Source: an uncultured Umboniibacter sp.
GTDB lineage: Bacteria > Pseudomonadota > Gammaproteobacteria > Pseudomonadales > DSM-25080
DNA: 64,000 nucleotides
Assembly: GCF_947497555.1 (NCBI RefSeq)
Contig: NZ_CANMGY010000013.1
Coordinates: forward strand, 1 to 64,000
Direction of reading: 5' to 3'
Shown: piece by piece, positions 30,060-38,564 of the stretch
Layout: each line of letters opens with the position of its first letter
How positions within the stretch are numbered: position 1 is the first letter of the stretch
Program-made: the position numbers and the translations under genes
Notes under the pieces: model-generated
What the model saw: the letters and a program-made list of their open reading frames with translations, nothing else
Database searches by the model: none
Told to the model about the DNA's origin: nothing

Positions 30060-30644
30060 ATGACATACAAACTTACGCTTGCATCGACTTCTTTCAGTCG
30101 CAAGGCACTATTAAGTCAAATTGGCGTAACGTTTAGCTGCGAGAGTCCACGAACTGACGAAACTGTAATCGCTAATGAACCCCCCGCAAATAGAGCGTCC
30201 AGACTCGCAACACTCAAAGCGACGTCTATTCCCTCGGCAGAAGAAGACCACTGGATTCTCGGCAGCGATCAAGTTGCAACCTGCGAAGGTGAATTGCTAC
30301 GCAAACCTCATACCAAAGAAAAGGCCCTTCAACAACTTTTGGCCAGTCGCGGCAAATGGGTAACTTTTCACACCGCTTTCACGCTATGTAGTAATGGTAA
30401 AGTCGTAGAACATTTAAGCGAATCTCGCGTTAGATTTCGCGCTGACAGCTCAGACTCAGAGCTTCGCCGCTACATTCAACTTGATGAACCGCTATTATGC
30501 GCAGGAAGTTTTAAAACTGAATCGCTAGGACCTCTAATATTCGAGGAAATTGAAGCAAGCGACCCTACCGCAATTCAGGGACTTCCTCTCATCGCGTTAG
30601 CAAGAGCTCTGCGCGCAATTGGGATCAACCCACTGACTAATTAG
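30060..30644 (+). CDS. yceF: Maf-like nucleotide pyrophosphatase YceF (m7GTP type)
   Basis: This house-cleaning enzyme hydrolyses modified nucleotides such as 7-methyl-GTP. Starting at ATG 30060 the product is 194 aa, equal to E. coli YceF; an in-frame upstream extension (from 29997) lacks homology and is rejected. Motifs: LTLASTSFSRKALLSQIG, ESPRTDET, ILGSDQVATCEGELLRKP and LCAGSFKTESLG. The YceF-type end LPLIALARALRAIG is present. It is divergent from yceD and convergent with the HAD gene, with one base between stops. Confidence 0.93.
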   Translation: MTYKLTLASTSFSRKALLSQIGVTFSCESPRTDETVIANEPPANRASRLATLKATSIPSAEEDHWILGSDQVATCEGELLRKPHTKEKALQQLLASRGKWVTFHTAFTLCSNGKVVEHLSESRVRFRADSSDSELRRYIQLDEPLLCAGSFKTESLGPLIFEEIEASDPTAIQGLPLIALARALRAIGINPLTN

Positions 30645-30645
30645 A

Positions 30646-31311
30646 CTAACACGCTGAATCAAAGCTTTTAGTTGCGTTGAAGTGCTGCCTTAGCAGTTGA
30701 CTAAGCTCATCATAACTATTCACCACACTTCGAGCACCTGCCGCCAAGAGTTGCTCACGTGATCCAACACCCCAGGTTACACCTATCGTGTATGCCCCGG
30801 CCGCGACGCCCATGCCAACATCGAGCACGCTATCGCCTATCATTACCACGTCACCGTCCTCAAGCTCGGAGCGCAACTGCAGTAACATCTCCGGCGACGG
30901 CTTTGAAGGCGCATCCGACGAAGTTTTTGTTGCCACGAATCTATTGCCATAACCTAGACTTTCTAGCGCAAAATCGAGCCCTTCGCGACTCTTACCGGTC
31001 GCGACCGCTAATTGAACTCCCGCAATCTTAGCTATCTCCGCCAAGTGTTGGGCAGCCCCATCATACAAACGTGTTGCGCTATCAAGACCGAAGCACCGTC
31101 GATAGCCCTCCGCGTAGCGCTCTCGCGAAGCAACTGATTCCGCTGGATATAAAGCTTCGCACGCAGCGGGCAAGTTCATCCCAATAATAGATCGATACAC
31201 AGTAGACTCTAGGCGCGGTAAGTTGCAGACATCGGAAGCATCAGTCAGAGCCTGAACAATGGCATCAAGACTATCACTTAAGGTGCCATCCCAATCGTAA
31301 ACAACAATCAT
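30646..31311 (-). CDS. HAD-IA family phosphatase (phosphoglycolate phosphatase-like)
   Basis: A 221-aa HAD hydrolase with the nucleophile motif VYDWDGTLSDSLDA, motif II VATGKSREGL, a Lys in SKPSPEML and motif IV MIGDSVLDVGMG. The small helical cap lies between residues 15 and 85. The substrate cannot be read from sequence. It overlaps rluC by one base (its ATG shares the rluC stop region), and a HAD gene after rluC is the Pseudomonas order. Confidence 0.9.
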   Translation of the reverse strand: MIVVYDWDGTLSDSLDAIVQALTDASDVCNLPRLESTVYRSIIGMNLPAACEALYPAESVASRERYAEGYRRCFGLDSATRLYDGAAQHLAEIAKIAGVQLAVATGKSREGLDFALESLGYGNRFVATKTSSDAPSKPSPEMLLQLRSELEDGDVVMIGDSVLDVGMGVAAGAYTIGVTWGVGSREQLLAAGARSVVNSYDELSQLLRQHFNATKSFDSAC

Positions 31312-32261
31312 TATGAGGCGCTTCTTAAATTCGCCACAACGCCATTGAGACGCTCATCAAGGGGTGCTTCGAATATTTTCTGCTCACCATCAGGTAAAGT
31401 AATAACTAAACGCCAGGCATGCAGGAACAAACGATTAAGCCCCTTGGTCTTCATAAACTTAGCAAACTCATCACTGCCGTACTTAGGGTCACAGGCAATG
31501 GCGTGTCCTGCATATTGAGTATGTACACGGATTTGGTGTGTCCTACCGGTAACGGGCTTAGCTTCAATTAAGCTTGCACCAGCCAAACTCTCAATGAGTT
31601 GAAACTTTGTCAACGAGGCCTTACCTGACGGGCTCACGCGAACCATGCGTTCTCCCGACTGAAGATTATTCTTTTCGAGTGGCGCATCAACCTTAAGCTT
31701 TCGCTTCGACCACTGCCCTTCAACCAAGGCTAGATAGCGCTTATCGACGCCATCCTGCTGAAGCTGTTTATGAAGCCAAACCAACATAGAGCGCTTCTTA
31801 GCAACCATTATCAATCCGCTAGTATCTCTATCTAGACGATGAACCAACTCTAGGAACTTTTGCTCAGGTCGAAGTTGTCGCAGCGCCTCAATCAAACCCA
31901 GTGAGATACCCGAGCCCCCGTGAACAGCTATCCCCGAGGGCTTATTAACCACCATCAATGTGTCGCTCTCAAAGATAATAGCGCTCTCAATAGCGGCAAG
32001 GAGGCCCGAACTTGCAACCGCCTCAACCTTCTCACTTAAACGAATAGGGGGAATGCGCACTAAATCGTCACTCGCAAGACGATACTCAGGCTTAACTCGC
32101 TTTTTATTCACGCGAACTTCACCCTTGCGAAGAATCCGATAGATTCGACTCTTAGGCACACCTTTAAGAACGGCAATAAGGAAGTTATCGAGGCGCTGTC
32201 CCGCCCGATTTTCATCAATGGTGACAAATTGAACAGTGTCACTAATTACTTTATCAGTCAT
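31311..32261 (-). CDS. rluC: 23S rRNA pseudouridine synthase RluC
   Basis: Makes pseudouridine at three sites of 23S rRNA (955, 2504 and 2580 in E. coli numbering). The 316-aa protein has an N-terminal S4 domain ([20 protein letters not shown]) and the RluA-family catalytic Asp in [16 protein letters not shown], then [17 protein letters not shown]. It is divergent from rne across a 556-bp gap, the normal rne/rluC arrangement. Confidence 0.94.
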   Translation of the reverse strand: MTDKVISDTVQFVTIDENRAGQRLDNFLIAVLKGVPKSRIYRILRKGEVRVNKKRVKPEYRLASDDLVRIPPIRLSEKVEAVASSGLLAAIESAIIFESDTLMVVNKPSGIAVHGGSGISLGLIEALRQLRPEQKFLELVHRLDRDTSGLIMVAKKRSMLVWLHKQLQQDGVDKRYLALVEGQWSKRKLKVDAPLEKNNLQSGERMVRVSPSGKASLTKFQLIESLAGASLIEAKPVTGRTHQIRVHTQYAGHAIACDPKYGSDEFAKFMKTKGLNRLFLHAWRLVITLPDGEQKIFEAPLDERLNGVVANLRSAS

Positions 32262-32333
32262 ACGGCTAGTTTATCAGATAGATAAGGAACACGTTCAACT
32301 TAAGTTCTTAGCCAACGATGCCATCCACCGCAC

Positions 32334-32362
32334 TTCCAAATGACTGAATTAGATGTTATAGT
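32334..32362 (+). promoter_or_regulatory. rne: candidate rne promoter
   Basis: An extended -10 element TGT-TATAGT (32354-32362) has a poor -35 (TTCCAA, 32334-32339) at 17-nt spacing. If used, transcription starts near 32369 and the rne leader is about 450 nt. The position fits the long leaders of rne in other gammaproteobacteria. Confidence 0.45.
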
Positions 32363-32817
32363 CGCGAGTCGCTGAAATATGCGCCCCGTAATAATCAACC
32401 TCAAAGACAGGTGGGATAACGGGAATACACTTTGAGGTGGTAGCTAGATCCCTTAACGGTTTTTAATGATCTAGGCTCGAAGATAAAATTTTTAGGTAAA
32501 TTGCCGAGGCAGTTTGCATGTTAAGTAAAGGCGAAAACGCCGAAACGTCCCAGGCTGGGCGTAATTACAGATTCACACTTCAACGTAAGTTTGCCGAGAA
32601 ATTCCAACGGCAAGCAGCTGCTTAGAAACTTAGGCAGAAGCGTTTTGGTTTAAGATGACACGTCAGTCGTACTAAAGCTGATGATAAAAACTGGATCATT
32701 CTGTTAATTCAGAATTCGTTGACCCTACCTGCCCCTAAGAGCGCAGTCATGCTGGTTAACACCCCTAGCCGGGCATTCGTCGCGATATCGCCACTCATAA
32801 AGTGAGCAATAAAACGC
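32363..32817 (+). promoter_or_regulatory. long structured 5' leader of rne
   Basis: The 556-bp rluC-rne gap holds no credible reading frame. Several stem-loops are visible on the rne strand: GGCG-AAAA-CGCC at 32529-32540, TTGCCG/CGGCAA at 32591-32613, and CTGC...GCAG with inner wobble pairs at 32618-32637. In E. coli, hairpins in the rne 5' UTR let RNase E cleave its own message and keep its level steady. The same use here is inferred; homology to the E. coli hairpin hp2 was not tested. Confidence 0.5.
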
Positions 32818-35800
32818 ATGAAAAGAATGCTAATCAACGCTACGCAGCAAGAGGAATTGCGCGTAGCTCTCGTAGACGGTCAACGTCTGTTCGATTTGGA
32901 TATTGAAAATCGTACTCGCGAGCAAAAAAAATCTAACATCTATAAAGGCAAAATCACTCGTGTAGAACCGAGTCTCGAAGCCGCATTCGTCGAGTACGGT
33001 GCTGAGCGTCACGGCTTCTTGCCCCTCAAAGAGATTTCCCGCGAGTACTTTAGCAAGCAGAGCCAAGGTGAATCTGGCCGTGGCAAGATAAAAGATCTCG
33101 TTCGCGAAGGCACCGAGGTGATAGTTCAGGTTGATAAAGAAGAGCGCGGTAATAAAGGCGCCGCACTGACAACCTTTATCAGCTTAGCTGGCCGTTACCT
33201 TGTGTTGATGCCAAATAACCCGCGCGCCGGTGGTATCTCACGACGCATTGAGGGCGAAGAACGAGCTCAGCTTCGTGACGCCATGTCTAACATCTCTTCT
33301 CCAGATGGCATGGGCGTTATCGTTCGTACCGCAGGTGTAGGACGAACTTCTGACGAACTTCAGTGGGACCTGGACTATCTTTCCCAAGTTTGGAGTTCCA
33401 TTAAGCAAGAAGCCGACGCAGCAAAAGCGCCTCACTTCCTCTTCCGTGAGAGCAATGTAATCCTTCGTACGATTCGCGACTACCTTCGCAACGATATTGG
33501 CGAAGTGCTGATCGATAATAAGGAAGCATTCGACCTAGCATCACTATTTGTTAACCAAGTGATGCCGAATTCTCGCCATAAGATCAAGCTTTACGACGAT
33601 CCAATCCCACTATTTAATCGCTTCCAGATTGAAAGCCAGATTGAAACCGCGTTCCAGCGTGAAGTTTCATTGCCATCGGGCGGTTCTATTGTTATCGATC
33701 AAACTGAAGCACTCGTTTCAATCGATATTAACTCCGCTCGCGCTACCCGCGGCTCAGATATTGAAGAGACCGCTGCGAATACCAACCTTGAAGCTGCTGA
33801 CGAGATTGCGCGCCAGTTACGCCTGCGTGATATCGGCGGATTGATTGTCATCGACTTCATCGACATGAGTGCCGCTAAACACCAGCGCGCCGTTGAAAAC
33901 CGAGTTCGCGAAGCGCTTACGGTTGATCGCGCCCGCACTCAATATGGCAAGATCTCACGCTTTGGCCTTATGGAGATGTCTCGTCAGCGCCTCCGCCCGT
34001 CACTTGGCGAAACAATGGGACACGTATGTCCTCGCTGTTCCGGTGTCGGTACAATCCGTGCCACCAAGTCGCTCGCTCTATCGATTCTTCGCCTTATCGA
34101 AGAAGAAGCACAGAAAGAGCATTCAGCTGAAATTCGTGCCGTAACCCCTGTTGAAGTTGCCACCTTCCTTCTAAACGAGAAACGTAAGGCAATTTCTGAT
34201 ATCGAGTCTCGCCACAATTCACGCGTTGTCATCGTGCCTAACCAAGAACTCGTTACCCCTCATTTCGAAGTGCTGAGATTGCGCGAGTCGGATTCTGAAG
34301 CGGGAGCACTGAGTTTAAGCATCGGTCTTAGCGATGAAGCTACGCAAACGCTTGCCGCCGCTGAACCGACTGAAGTGAGCATGGCAGATATCGACTCACC
34401 GGCCGTCAAGAACGTTGTGCCAACTTCCAAACCACCCTCACGTCAAACGCTTGAAGAGAAAAAAGCATCTAATAAACCGAAAGGTCGCCAAGGAAGCAAG
34501 CAGACACCAAAGGTTAATACGGAATCAAAGGGTCTATTCGCTAGAATCCTAGCCTGGTTTAAAGGTGAAGAGGAACCGAAAGAAGAGCCGAAGCGCGATT
34601 CCCGTAGCCGTAACCAGCGTCATTCCGGCCGCCCTGCTCGTCCTAACGATCGAAATCGCAACAACCGCAACGAAGGCTCTCGTAACAACAAGCGCCGCGG
34701 CCATCGAAATCGTCGTGATCATTCTAAAGAGCAACCACCTGAAGTCACTACAGTGATGGGTGCAGATAGCAGTGCAACTGACTCCAAGCCTAGCACCGAG
34801 AGTAATAGCTCGCGTCCAGCTAAGCGACCACAGAACAAGCGCCCACGTAATCGTCAACGCAATCGTTCTAACGCGCCAGCTACGTCCCCAGCAGTAGCGG
34901 AAAACTCGGTAGTGGCGGCTGAGCAACCCGCCACCAACAAACCGGCGCAACAGGTAGAAAACCAAAAGCCTGAAGCAGCGAAAGCCCCAGCTCCAACCTT
35001 TGAGGTTGCTGAAATTGCAATTGTCACTGATAAGAGTGAAAAGACGACACGTGAGCGTAATGGACGTATTGATGCACGCCCACGTAACACTAAGGAACTG
35101 CCGGTAAATGATTTGACGGCTCCTAAGCCGCCGCGCGCACCGCGCAAAGAGCACGCTACTAAGGAGCAAAATGATACTCAGGCTCCTGAGACCACTTCAA
35201 CTGATAGCGATGTAAACGTGGTAGATACAGCGGCAACTTCGAACAACACAGCAAACACCGAAGCGCTAGTTGAAGTTACCGCGCCAGCTAACGTTGAAAC
35301 AGTTGCTGAAGTTGCAGCACCGGCTAAAGTTGAAGTAACCACTGACGTTGCAGCACCGGCTGAAGCGGAAGTAACCACTGACGTTGCAGCACCCGCTGAC
35401 GTTGCAGCACCAGCTGACGTCGAAGCACCAGCTGACGTTGCAGCACCAGCTGAAGTTGCAGCACCGGCTGACGTTGCAGTACCAGCTGAAGTTGCAGCAC
35501 CAGCTGAAGTTGAAGCACCAACTGAAGTTGCAGCACCGGCTGAAGCGGAACTAACCGCTGACGTTGCAGCACCGACTGAAGCGGAAGTAACCGCTGACGT
35601 TGCAGCACCGGCTGAAGCGGAAGTAACCAATGAAGTTGCAGCACCGATTGAAGTTGCTACTCGCTCTCCTCGCAAGTTGGCTCGCCCACAGAACGATCCT
35701 CGCGAAAACGCGCGAACTGTCGAGACTCAGGTAACAACACTTTCCGAAGTTAGTTACCAACAAGGTGCACAAGCTACCGAAGTTCCACAGCGAGAAAAAC

Positions 35801-35841
35801 GAGTATTAAAGCGTCCTGCTAACGATCCTCGCAATCAGTAA
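32818..35841 (+). CDS. rne: ribonuclease E
   Basis: The main mRNA-decay and rRNA/tRNA-processing endonuclease and the scaffold of the degradosome. The 1007-aa protein starts [20 protein letters not shown] like E. coli. The S1 domain lies at about 37-125. The catalytic Asp303 (in [12 protein letters not shown]) and Asp346 (in VIDFIDMS) fall at the E. coli positions, as do the zinc-link Cys404 and Cys407 (CPRCSG). After about residue 520 comes a disordered scaffold: an amphipathic helix [12 protein letters not shown] near 571-582 (probable membrane anchor), an Arg/Asn-rich RNA-binding stretch near 590-690, a Val-Ala-Ala-Pro-Ala repeat block near 824-945, and two NDPR motifs (959-962 and 1002-1005, the latter at the extreme end). 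Similar NDPR motifs occur in Pseudomonas RNase E tails, where I recall a link to PNPase binding. Confidence 0.97.
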   Translation: MKRMLINATQQEELRVALVDGQRLFDLDIENRTREQKKSNIYKGKITRVEPSLEAAFVEYGAERHGFLPLKEISREYFSKQSQGESGRGKIKDLVREGTEVIVQVDKEERGNKGAALTTFISLAGRYLVLMPNNPRAGGISRRIEGEERAQLRDAMSNISSPDGMGVIVRTAGVGRTSDELQWDLDYLSQVWSSIKQEADAAKAPHFLFRESNVILRTIRDYLRNDIGEVLIDNKEAFDLASLFVNQVMPNSRHKIKLYDDPIPLFNRFQIESQIETAFQREVSLPSGGSIVIDQTEALVSIDINSARATRGSDIEETAANTNLEAADEIARQLRLRDIGGLIVIDFIDMSAAKHQRAVENRVREALTVDRARTQYGKISRFGLMEMSRQRLRPSLGETMGHVCPRCSGVGTIRATKSLALSILRLIEEEAQKEHSAEIRAVTPVEVATFLLNEKRKAISDIESRHNSRVVIVPNQELVTPHFEVLRLRESDSEAGALSLSIGLSDEATQTLAAAEPTEVSMADIDSPAVKNVVPTSKPPSRQTLEEKKASNKPKGRQGSKQTPKVNTESKGLFARILAWFKGEEEPKEEPKRDSRSRNQRHSGRPARPNDRNRNNRNEGSRNNKRRGHRNRRDHSKEQPPEVTTVMGADSSATDSKPSTESNSSRPAKRPQNKRPRNRQRNRSNAPATSPAVAENSVVAAEQPATNKPAQQVENQKPEAAKAPAPTFEVAEIAIVTDKSEKTTRERNGRIDARPRNTKELPVNDLTAPKPPRAPRKEHATKEQNDTQAPETTSTDSDVNVVDTAATSNNTANTEALVEVTAPANVETVAEVAAPAKVEVTTDVAAPAEAEVTTDVAAPADVAAPADVEAPADVAAPAEVAAPADVAVPAEVAAPAEVEAPTEVAAPAEAELTADVAAPTEAEVTADVAAPAEAEVTNEVAAPIEVATRSPRKLARPQNDPRENARTVETQVTTLSEVSYQQGAQATEVPQREKRVLKRPANDPRNQ
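35285..35660 (+). repeat. coding minisatellite in the RNase E tail
   Basis: Tandem, partly degenerate units of about 18 bp, such as GTTGCAGCACCAGCTGAC, encode Val-Ala-Ala-Pro-Ala-Asp/Glu, with inserted Glu-Val-Thr segments of similar make-up. All lengths keep the rne frame. The block lies between the Arg-rich region and the first NDPR motif and would form an extended acidic Pro/Ala linker. Confidence 0.92.
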
Positions 35842-35849
35842 CTTCGTTA

Positions 35850-35885
35850 AAAATCAGTGGCTTTGGCTCGTAAGCCACTGATTTT
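35850..35885 (+). terminator. terminator after rne
   Basis: AAAATCAGTGGCTT (35850-35863) pairs with TAAGCCACTGATTTT around TGGCTCG; the 12-bp stem is followed by an A/T-rich tract. It lies 8 nt past the rne stop. Confidence 0.85.
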
Positions 35886-35906
35886 AAAATATATTTTAAA
35901 AAGTAC

Positions 35907-35934
35907 TTGCCTAGAAGAAAACGCTCGCTATAAT
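35907..35934 (+). promoter_or_regulatory. promoter of the first tRNA-Ser gene
   Basis: TTGCCT (35907-35912), a 16-nt spacer and a perfect TATAAT (35929-35934) lie 14 nt upstream of the tRNA 5' end, close enough for transcription to begin just before the tRNA. Confidence 0.8.
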
Positions 35935-35947
35935 AGCCAGCGTGTTC

Positions 35948-36038
35948 GGAGAGATGGCTGAGTGGTCGAAAGCACCGGTCTTGAAAACCGGCGACGGTTA
36001 GTAGCCGTCCTAGGGTTCGAATCCCTATCTCTCCGCCA
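35948..36038 (+). tRNA. tRNA-Ser (TGA), copy 1
   Basis: A 91-nt class II tRNA with acceptor GGAGAGA/TCTCTCC, discriminator G and encoded CCA. The long variable arm is ACGGTTAGTAGCCGT, and the anticodon loop CTTGAAA gives TGA. It has its own promoter and terminator and is identical in sequence to copy 2. Confidence 0.97.
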
Positions 36039-36043
36039 TATTC

Positions 36044-36071
36044 AAAGGGACCTTTTTAAGGTCCCTTTTTT
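36044..36071 (+). terminator. terminator of tRNA-Ser copy 1
   Basis: AAAGGGACCTT and AAGGTCCCTTT pair around TTT and run into a T-tract, 5 nt past the tRNA CCA end. Confidence 0.92.
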
Positions 36072-36130
36072 ATACCTGAAAATTGTTAAGTACTTTTCCT
36101 TTGACTAGCACATCATTTATTCAATAGTTC

Positions 36131-36158
36131 TTGCCAAGGAAAAAACGCCCGTTATAAT
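36131..36158 (+). promoter_or_regulatory. promoter of the second tRNA-Ser gene
   Basis: TTGCCA (36131-36136), a 16-nt spacer and TATAAT (36153-36158). The surrounding sequence clearly matches the promoter of copy 1, with scattered substitutions. Confidence 0.8.
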
Positions 36159-36170
36159 GTCGGCGTGCTT

Positions 36171-36261
36171 GGAGAGATGGCTGAGTGGTCGAAAGCACCG
36201 GTCTTGAAAACCGGCGACGGTTAGTAGCCGTCCTAGGGTTCGAATCCCTATCTCTCCGCCA
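36171..36261 (+). tRNA. tRNA-Ser (TGA), copy 2
   Basis: A 91-nt tRNA identical to copy 1, 223 bp downstream of it (start to start), with anticodon TGA, long variable arm and encoded CCA. It is a separate transcription unit with its own promoter and terminator. Confidence 0.97.
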
Positions 36262-36266
36262 TATTC

Positions 36267-36293
36267 AAAGGGACCTTTTAAGGTCCCTTTTTT
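36267..36293 (+). terminator. terminator of tRNA-Ser copy 2
   Basis: AAAGGGACCTT pairs with AAGGTCCCTTT and ends in six T; it differs from the copy 1 terminator by about one T in the loop. Confidence 0.92.
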
Positions 36294-36569
36294 GCGCCCC
36301 GAGTAAATCAATATTACCTCAATTAGCCCGCTATCGCTCTTTAGACCTATAGTCACCGTTCATCCAAAGGCCTCAAGCCAGCCATGACAGTCTATACTTA
36401 TCCAATAACCAGTTTACTGACTGCATGACCTCGATTAAGCGCGAACTGAGCGGTTGTTTACCAACCACCGGATCGACTTCGGTTATTCACGCGAAAAACT
36501 CTTTAAATTGGCTACTCGTGACCGCATAATAGGAACTAGGAAACATAATTAGCTTTAGGAGCTACGACT

Positions 36570-37247
36570 ATGCAAGATCAGATTTCGAATTACGCTCAGC
36601 CTTCCGCGCTAGCGACCAACAAGGTGCTTCGCAACACCTACATGCTGCTTAGCATGACCTTGGCGTTTTCAGCTATTTGTGCTGGCGGCGCAATGGCGAT
36701 CGGCCTAGGTCGAGGTGCTGCACTCATGATGATGATTGCGGCAATCTTACTAGTTTGGTTTGTGCTTCCACGCACGGCTAACTCATCGGCAGGTCTCGGC
36801 GTGGTATTCCTATTTACGGGCTTACTTGGAGCTTCTCTTGGGCCGACAATTAGTGCCTATCTAGGGGTAGCCGGCGGCGCGCAGATCGTTCTGCAGGCAC
36901 TGGGTGGTACCGCATTTATCTTCTTGACACTATCAGCTTATGTGCTGACGTCTAAGAAGGACTTCTCATTCATGGGTGGATTTCTGTTCGTTGGCCTAAT
37001 GGTCATCGTAGTTGCGTCATTGGGCGGCCTAGTGGCGTCATTGATGGGCGTTAACGTATCAGTCTTCTCTTTGGCTATTTCAGGTGCTTCCGTATTGTTG
37101 TTCTCTGGCTTCATCCTGTATGACACATCGCGAATCATCAATGGCGGCGAGACTAACTACATCATGGCTACCGTCAGCTTGTACCTAAGCATCTACCAAA
37201 TCTTTGTTCACCTTCTGCACTTACTTGGTGCAATGAACGACGACTAA
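36570..37247 (+). CDS. Bax inhibitor-1 family membrane protein (YccA-like)
   Basis: A 225-aa inner-membrane protein with about seven hydrophobic helices, beginning near residue 24 (TYMLLSMTLAFSAICAGGAMA) and ending in LYLSIYQIFVHLLHLLGAMN. The BI-1/UPF0005 signature GFILYDTSRIINGGETNYI holds the conserved Asp. E. coli YccA modulates FtsH; the same role is inferred. TTTAGGAG precedes the ATG. The 276-bp gap upstream (36294-36569) has no visible gene, only a small hairpin near GGTTGTTTACCAACC. It lies upstream of tusDCBE with a terminator between. Confidence 0.92.
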   Translation: MQDQISNYAQPSALATNKVLRNTYMLLSMTLAFSAICAGGAMAIGLGRGAALMMMIAAILLVWFVLPRTANSSAGLGVVFLFTGLLGASLGPTISAYLGVAGGAQIVLQALGGTAFIFLTLSAYVLTSKKDFSFMGGFLFVGLMVIVVASLGGLVASLMGVNVSVFSLAISGASVLLFSGFILYDTSRIINGGETNYIMATVSLYLSIYQIFVHLLHLLGAMNDD

Positions 37248-37253
37248 AATGAT

Positions 37254-37278
37254 GAGGCGGCGAGAGCCGCCTTTTTTC
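37254..37278 (+). terminator. terminator after the BI-1 family gene
   Basis: GAGGCGGC, a GAGA tetraloop region and GCCGCC are followed by six T. It is 6 nt past the stop and only 6 nt before tusD, so the tus genes need read-through or a promoter inside this short space. Confidence 0.88.
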
Positions 37279-37283
37279 ATACC

Positions 37284-37670
37284 ATGAAATTTTCGCTTGT
37301 TATCACCTGTGCACCCCAACTCAGCGAAATGCATCACGATGCATTAGCGTTCGCTCAAGCTGTTGTAGACGCTGGCCACACCTTAGAGCAAGTATTCTTT
37401 TGGGGTGAAGCTACCATCACAGCTCTCAACGCCGCGGTTACTCCCAGAGATGAACACGACGCAGCCAGTCTTTGGCGGCAGATTGCCACGCAAGGTAACT
37501 CTGAGCTCAATGTCTGCATAGCCTCGGCAACTCGACGCGGTGTATTAAATGCCAACGAAGCCATCCGCCATGATAAAGGCTCCTCCTCCGTAGCGCCGGG
37601 GTTTAGTGTTGTTGGCCTGGGCTCCTTAATTGAAGCTGAAACTAACTCAGATCGAGTTGTGAGGTTCTAA
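37284..37670 (+). CDS. tusD: sulfurtransferase TusD (DsrE family)
   Basis: Part of the TusBCD heterohexamer that relays persulfide sulfur from TusA to TusE for 2-thiouridine at tRNA position 34. The 128-aa protein has the DsrE-fold N-terminus KFSLVITCAP and FFWGEATITALN, with a Cys in ELNVCIASATRRG as the likely active cysteine. Its stop overlaps the tusC start by one base (TAATG). Confidence 0.92.
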   Translation: MKFSLVITCAPQLSEMHHDALAFAQAVVDAGHTLEQVFFWGEATITALNAAVTPRDEHDAASLWRQIATQGNSELNVCIASATRRGVLNANEAIRHDKGSSSVAPGFSVVGLGSLIEAETNSDRVVRF

Positions 37671-38002
37671 TGAGGGATATACTAATTTGCTTCACGTCGG
37701 ACCCCTATGCAAGCCCGATCGCTCAGGAGCGCATTGACTTACTGATAGCTGCCCTAAATTTTGATCGCGATGCGGCACTGCTTCTGCTTAACGACAGCGC
37801 GCTGGCGTTAGCCCCGGATCAGCGACCAATATTCGCTAAGTCTGCGGCAGCGAAACTCCAGCTCCTTGAGCTCTTCGACCTCGAAGATATCTATGTGTGT
37901 AGCAATCAACTACCCGATAATTCGGTCATAGCAGTTAAGGAAGTACCTGAAGGTACCTTAAATGAACTGATGAACAGCTTTAAGAATGTGTGGGTGCTCT
38001 GA
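37670..38002 (+). CDS. tusC: sulfur relay protein TusC
   Basis: A 110-aa DsrF-like subunit of TusBCD with LICFTSDPYASPIAQERIDLL and AALNFDRDAALLLLNDSA. It lies between tusD and tusB with one-base overlaps on both sides (TAATG and TGATG), so translation of all three is coupled. Confidence 0.9.
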   Translation: MRDILICFTSDPYASPIAQERIDLLIAALNFDRDAALLLLNDSALALAPDQRPIFAKSAAAKLQLLELFDLEDIYVCSNQLPDNSVIAVKEVPEGTLNELMNSFKNVWVL

Positions 38003-38253
38003 TGTCTAGCCTTCATTTACTTTACTCAACAGCGAACGCTCCGCTTGTGAAAGCTGCCGCCGGCCAGAACGATACGATTGTATTGATGGGTCAGGCCGTT
38101 ACATTGGCCTCTAGCTACAAGCCAGACTGCAAACTCTTAGCCTCTGCGAGCGCCTGTCAGGCAAGAGCCTTGTCGCCTAGTTGTGGAATGAGCTCTTCGG
38201 CCGAATTAGTACAATTAAGTGTCCAACACACTCGAGTCATCACATGGCCTTAA
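38002..38253 (+). CDS. tusB: sulfur relay protein TusB
   Basis: The 83-aa DsrH-like subunit starts MSSLHLLYSTANAP at ATG 38002 and contains GQNDTIVLMGQAV; four codons upstream of this ATG are open but belong to the tusC end. It ends TRVITWP, the usual TusB C-terminus. It overlaps tusE by 10 bp. Confidence 0.88.
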   Translation: MSSLHLLYSTANAPLVKAAAGQNDTIVLMGQAVTLASSYKPDCKLLASASACQARALSPSCGMSSSAELVQLSVQHTRVITWP

Positions 38254-38564
38254 CTGACGTAACGCGAGATTCCGAGGGCTTTCTGTGCAAGCTTGACCAG
38301 TGGACCTCAGAGCTTGCCATTGAGCTTGCTCGAGAGGAGAACATCCAGCTCACTGAAAGTCATACTATCGCTATCCACGCTGCTCGCTCATTCCATCAGC
38401 AATTCGAAACCTCACCCTCCATGCGCGCTTTTATTAAGTTTCTCAAGCGCGAGGGTCATGATGAGCTCGCCTCAAGTATCGCGCTACTTAAGCTGTTTCC
38501 AGGTAGTCCGGCAAAGTACATCAGCAAAATCGCGGGACTCCCAAAGCCAGAAAACTGCCTATGA
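38244..38564 (+). CDS. tusE: TusE/DsrC-family sulfur carrier
   Basis: Accepts persulfide from TusD and passes it to MnmA during s2U34 synthesis. The start chosen is ATG 38244, giving 106 aa beginning MALTDVTRDSEGFL; upstream codons overlap tusB and are not conserved. The C-terminus KYISKIAGLPKPENCL carries the penultimate cysteine that holds the persulfide. It overlaps ybiB by 4 bp. Confidence 0.93.
   Translation: MALTDVTRDSEGFLCKLDQWTSELAIELAREENIQLTESHTIAIHAARSFHQQFETSPSMRAFIKFLKREGHDELASSIALLKLFPGSPAKYISKIAGLPKPENCL

Noticed and set aside
35178-35675. Opposite-strand open frames rich in Gly-Ala-Ala-Thr-Ser and Leu-Gln repeats
   Set aside because: They are antisense shadows of the RNase E tail repeat, with no start signal and no independent protein character.
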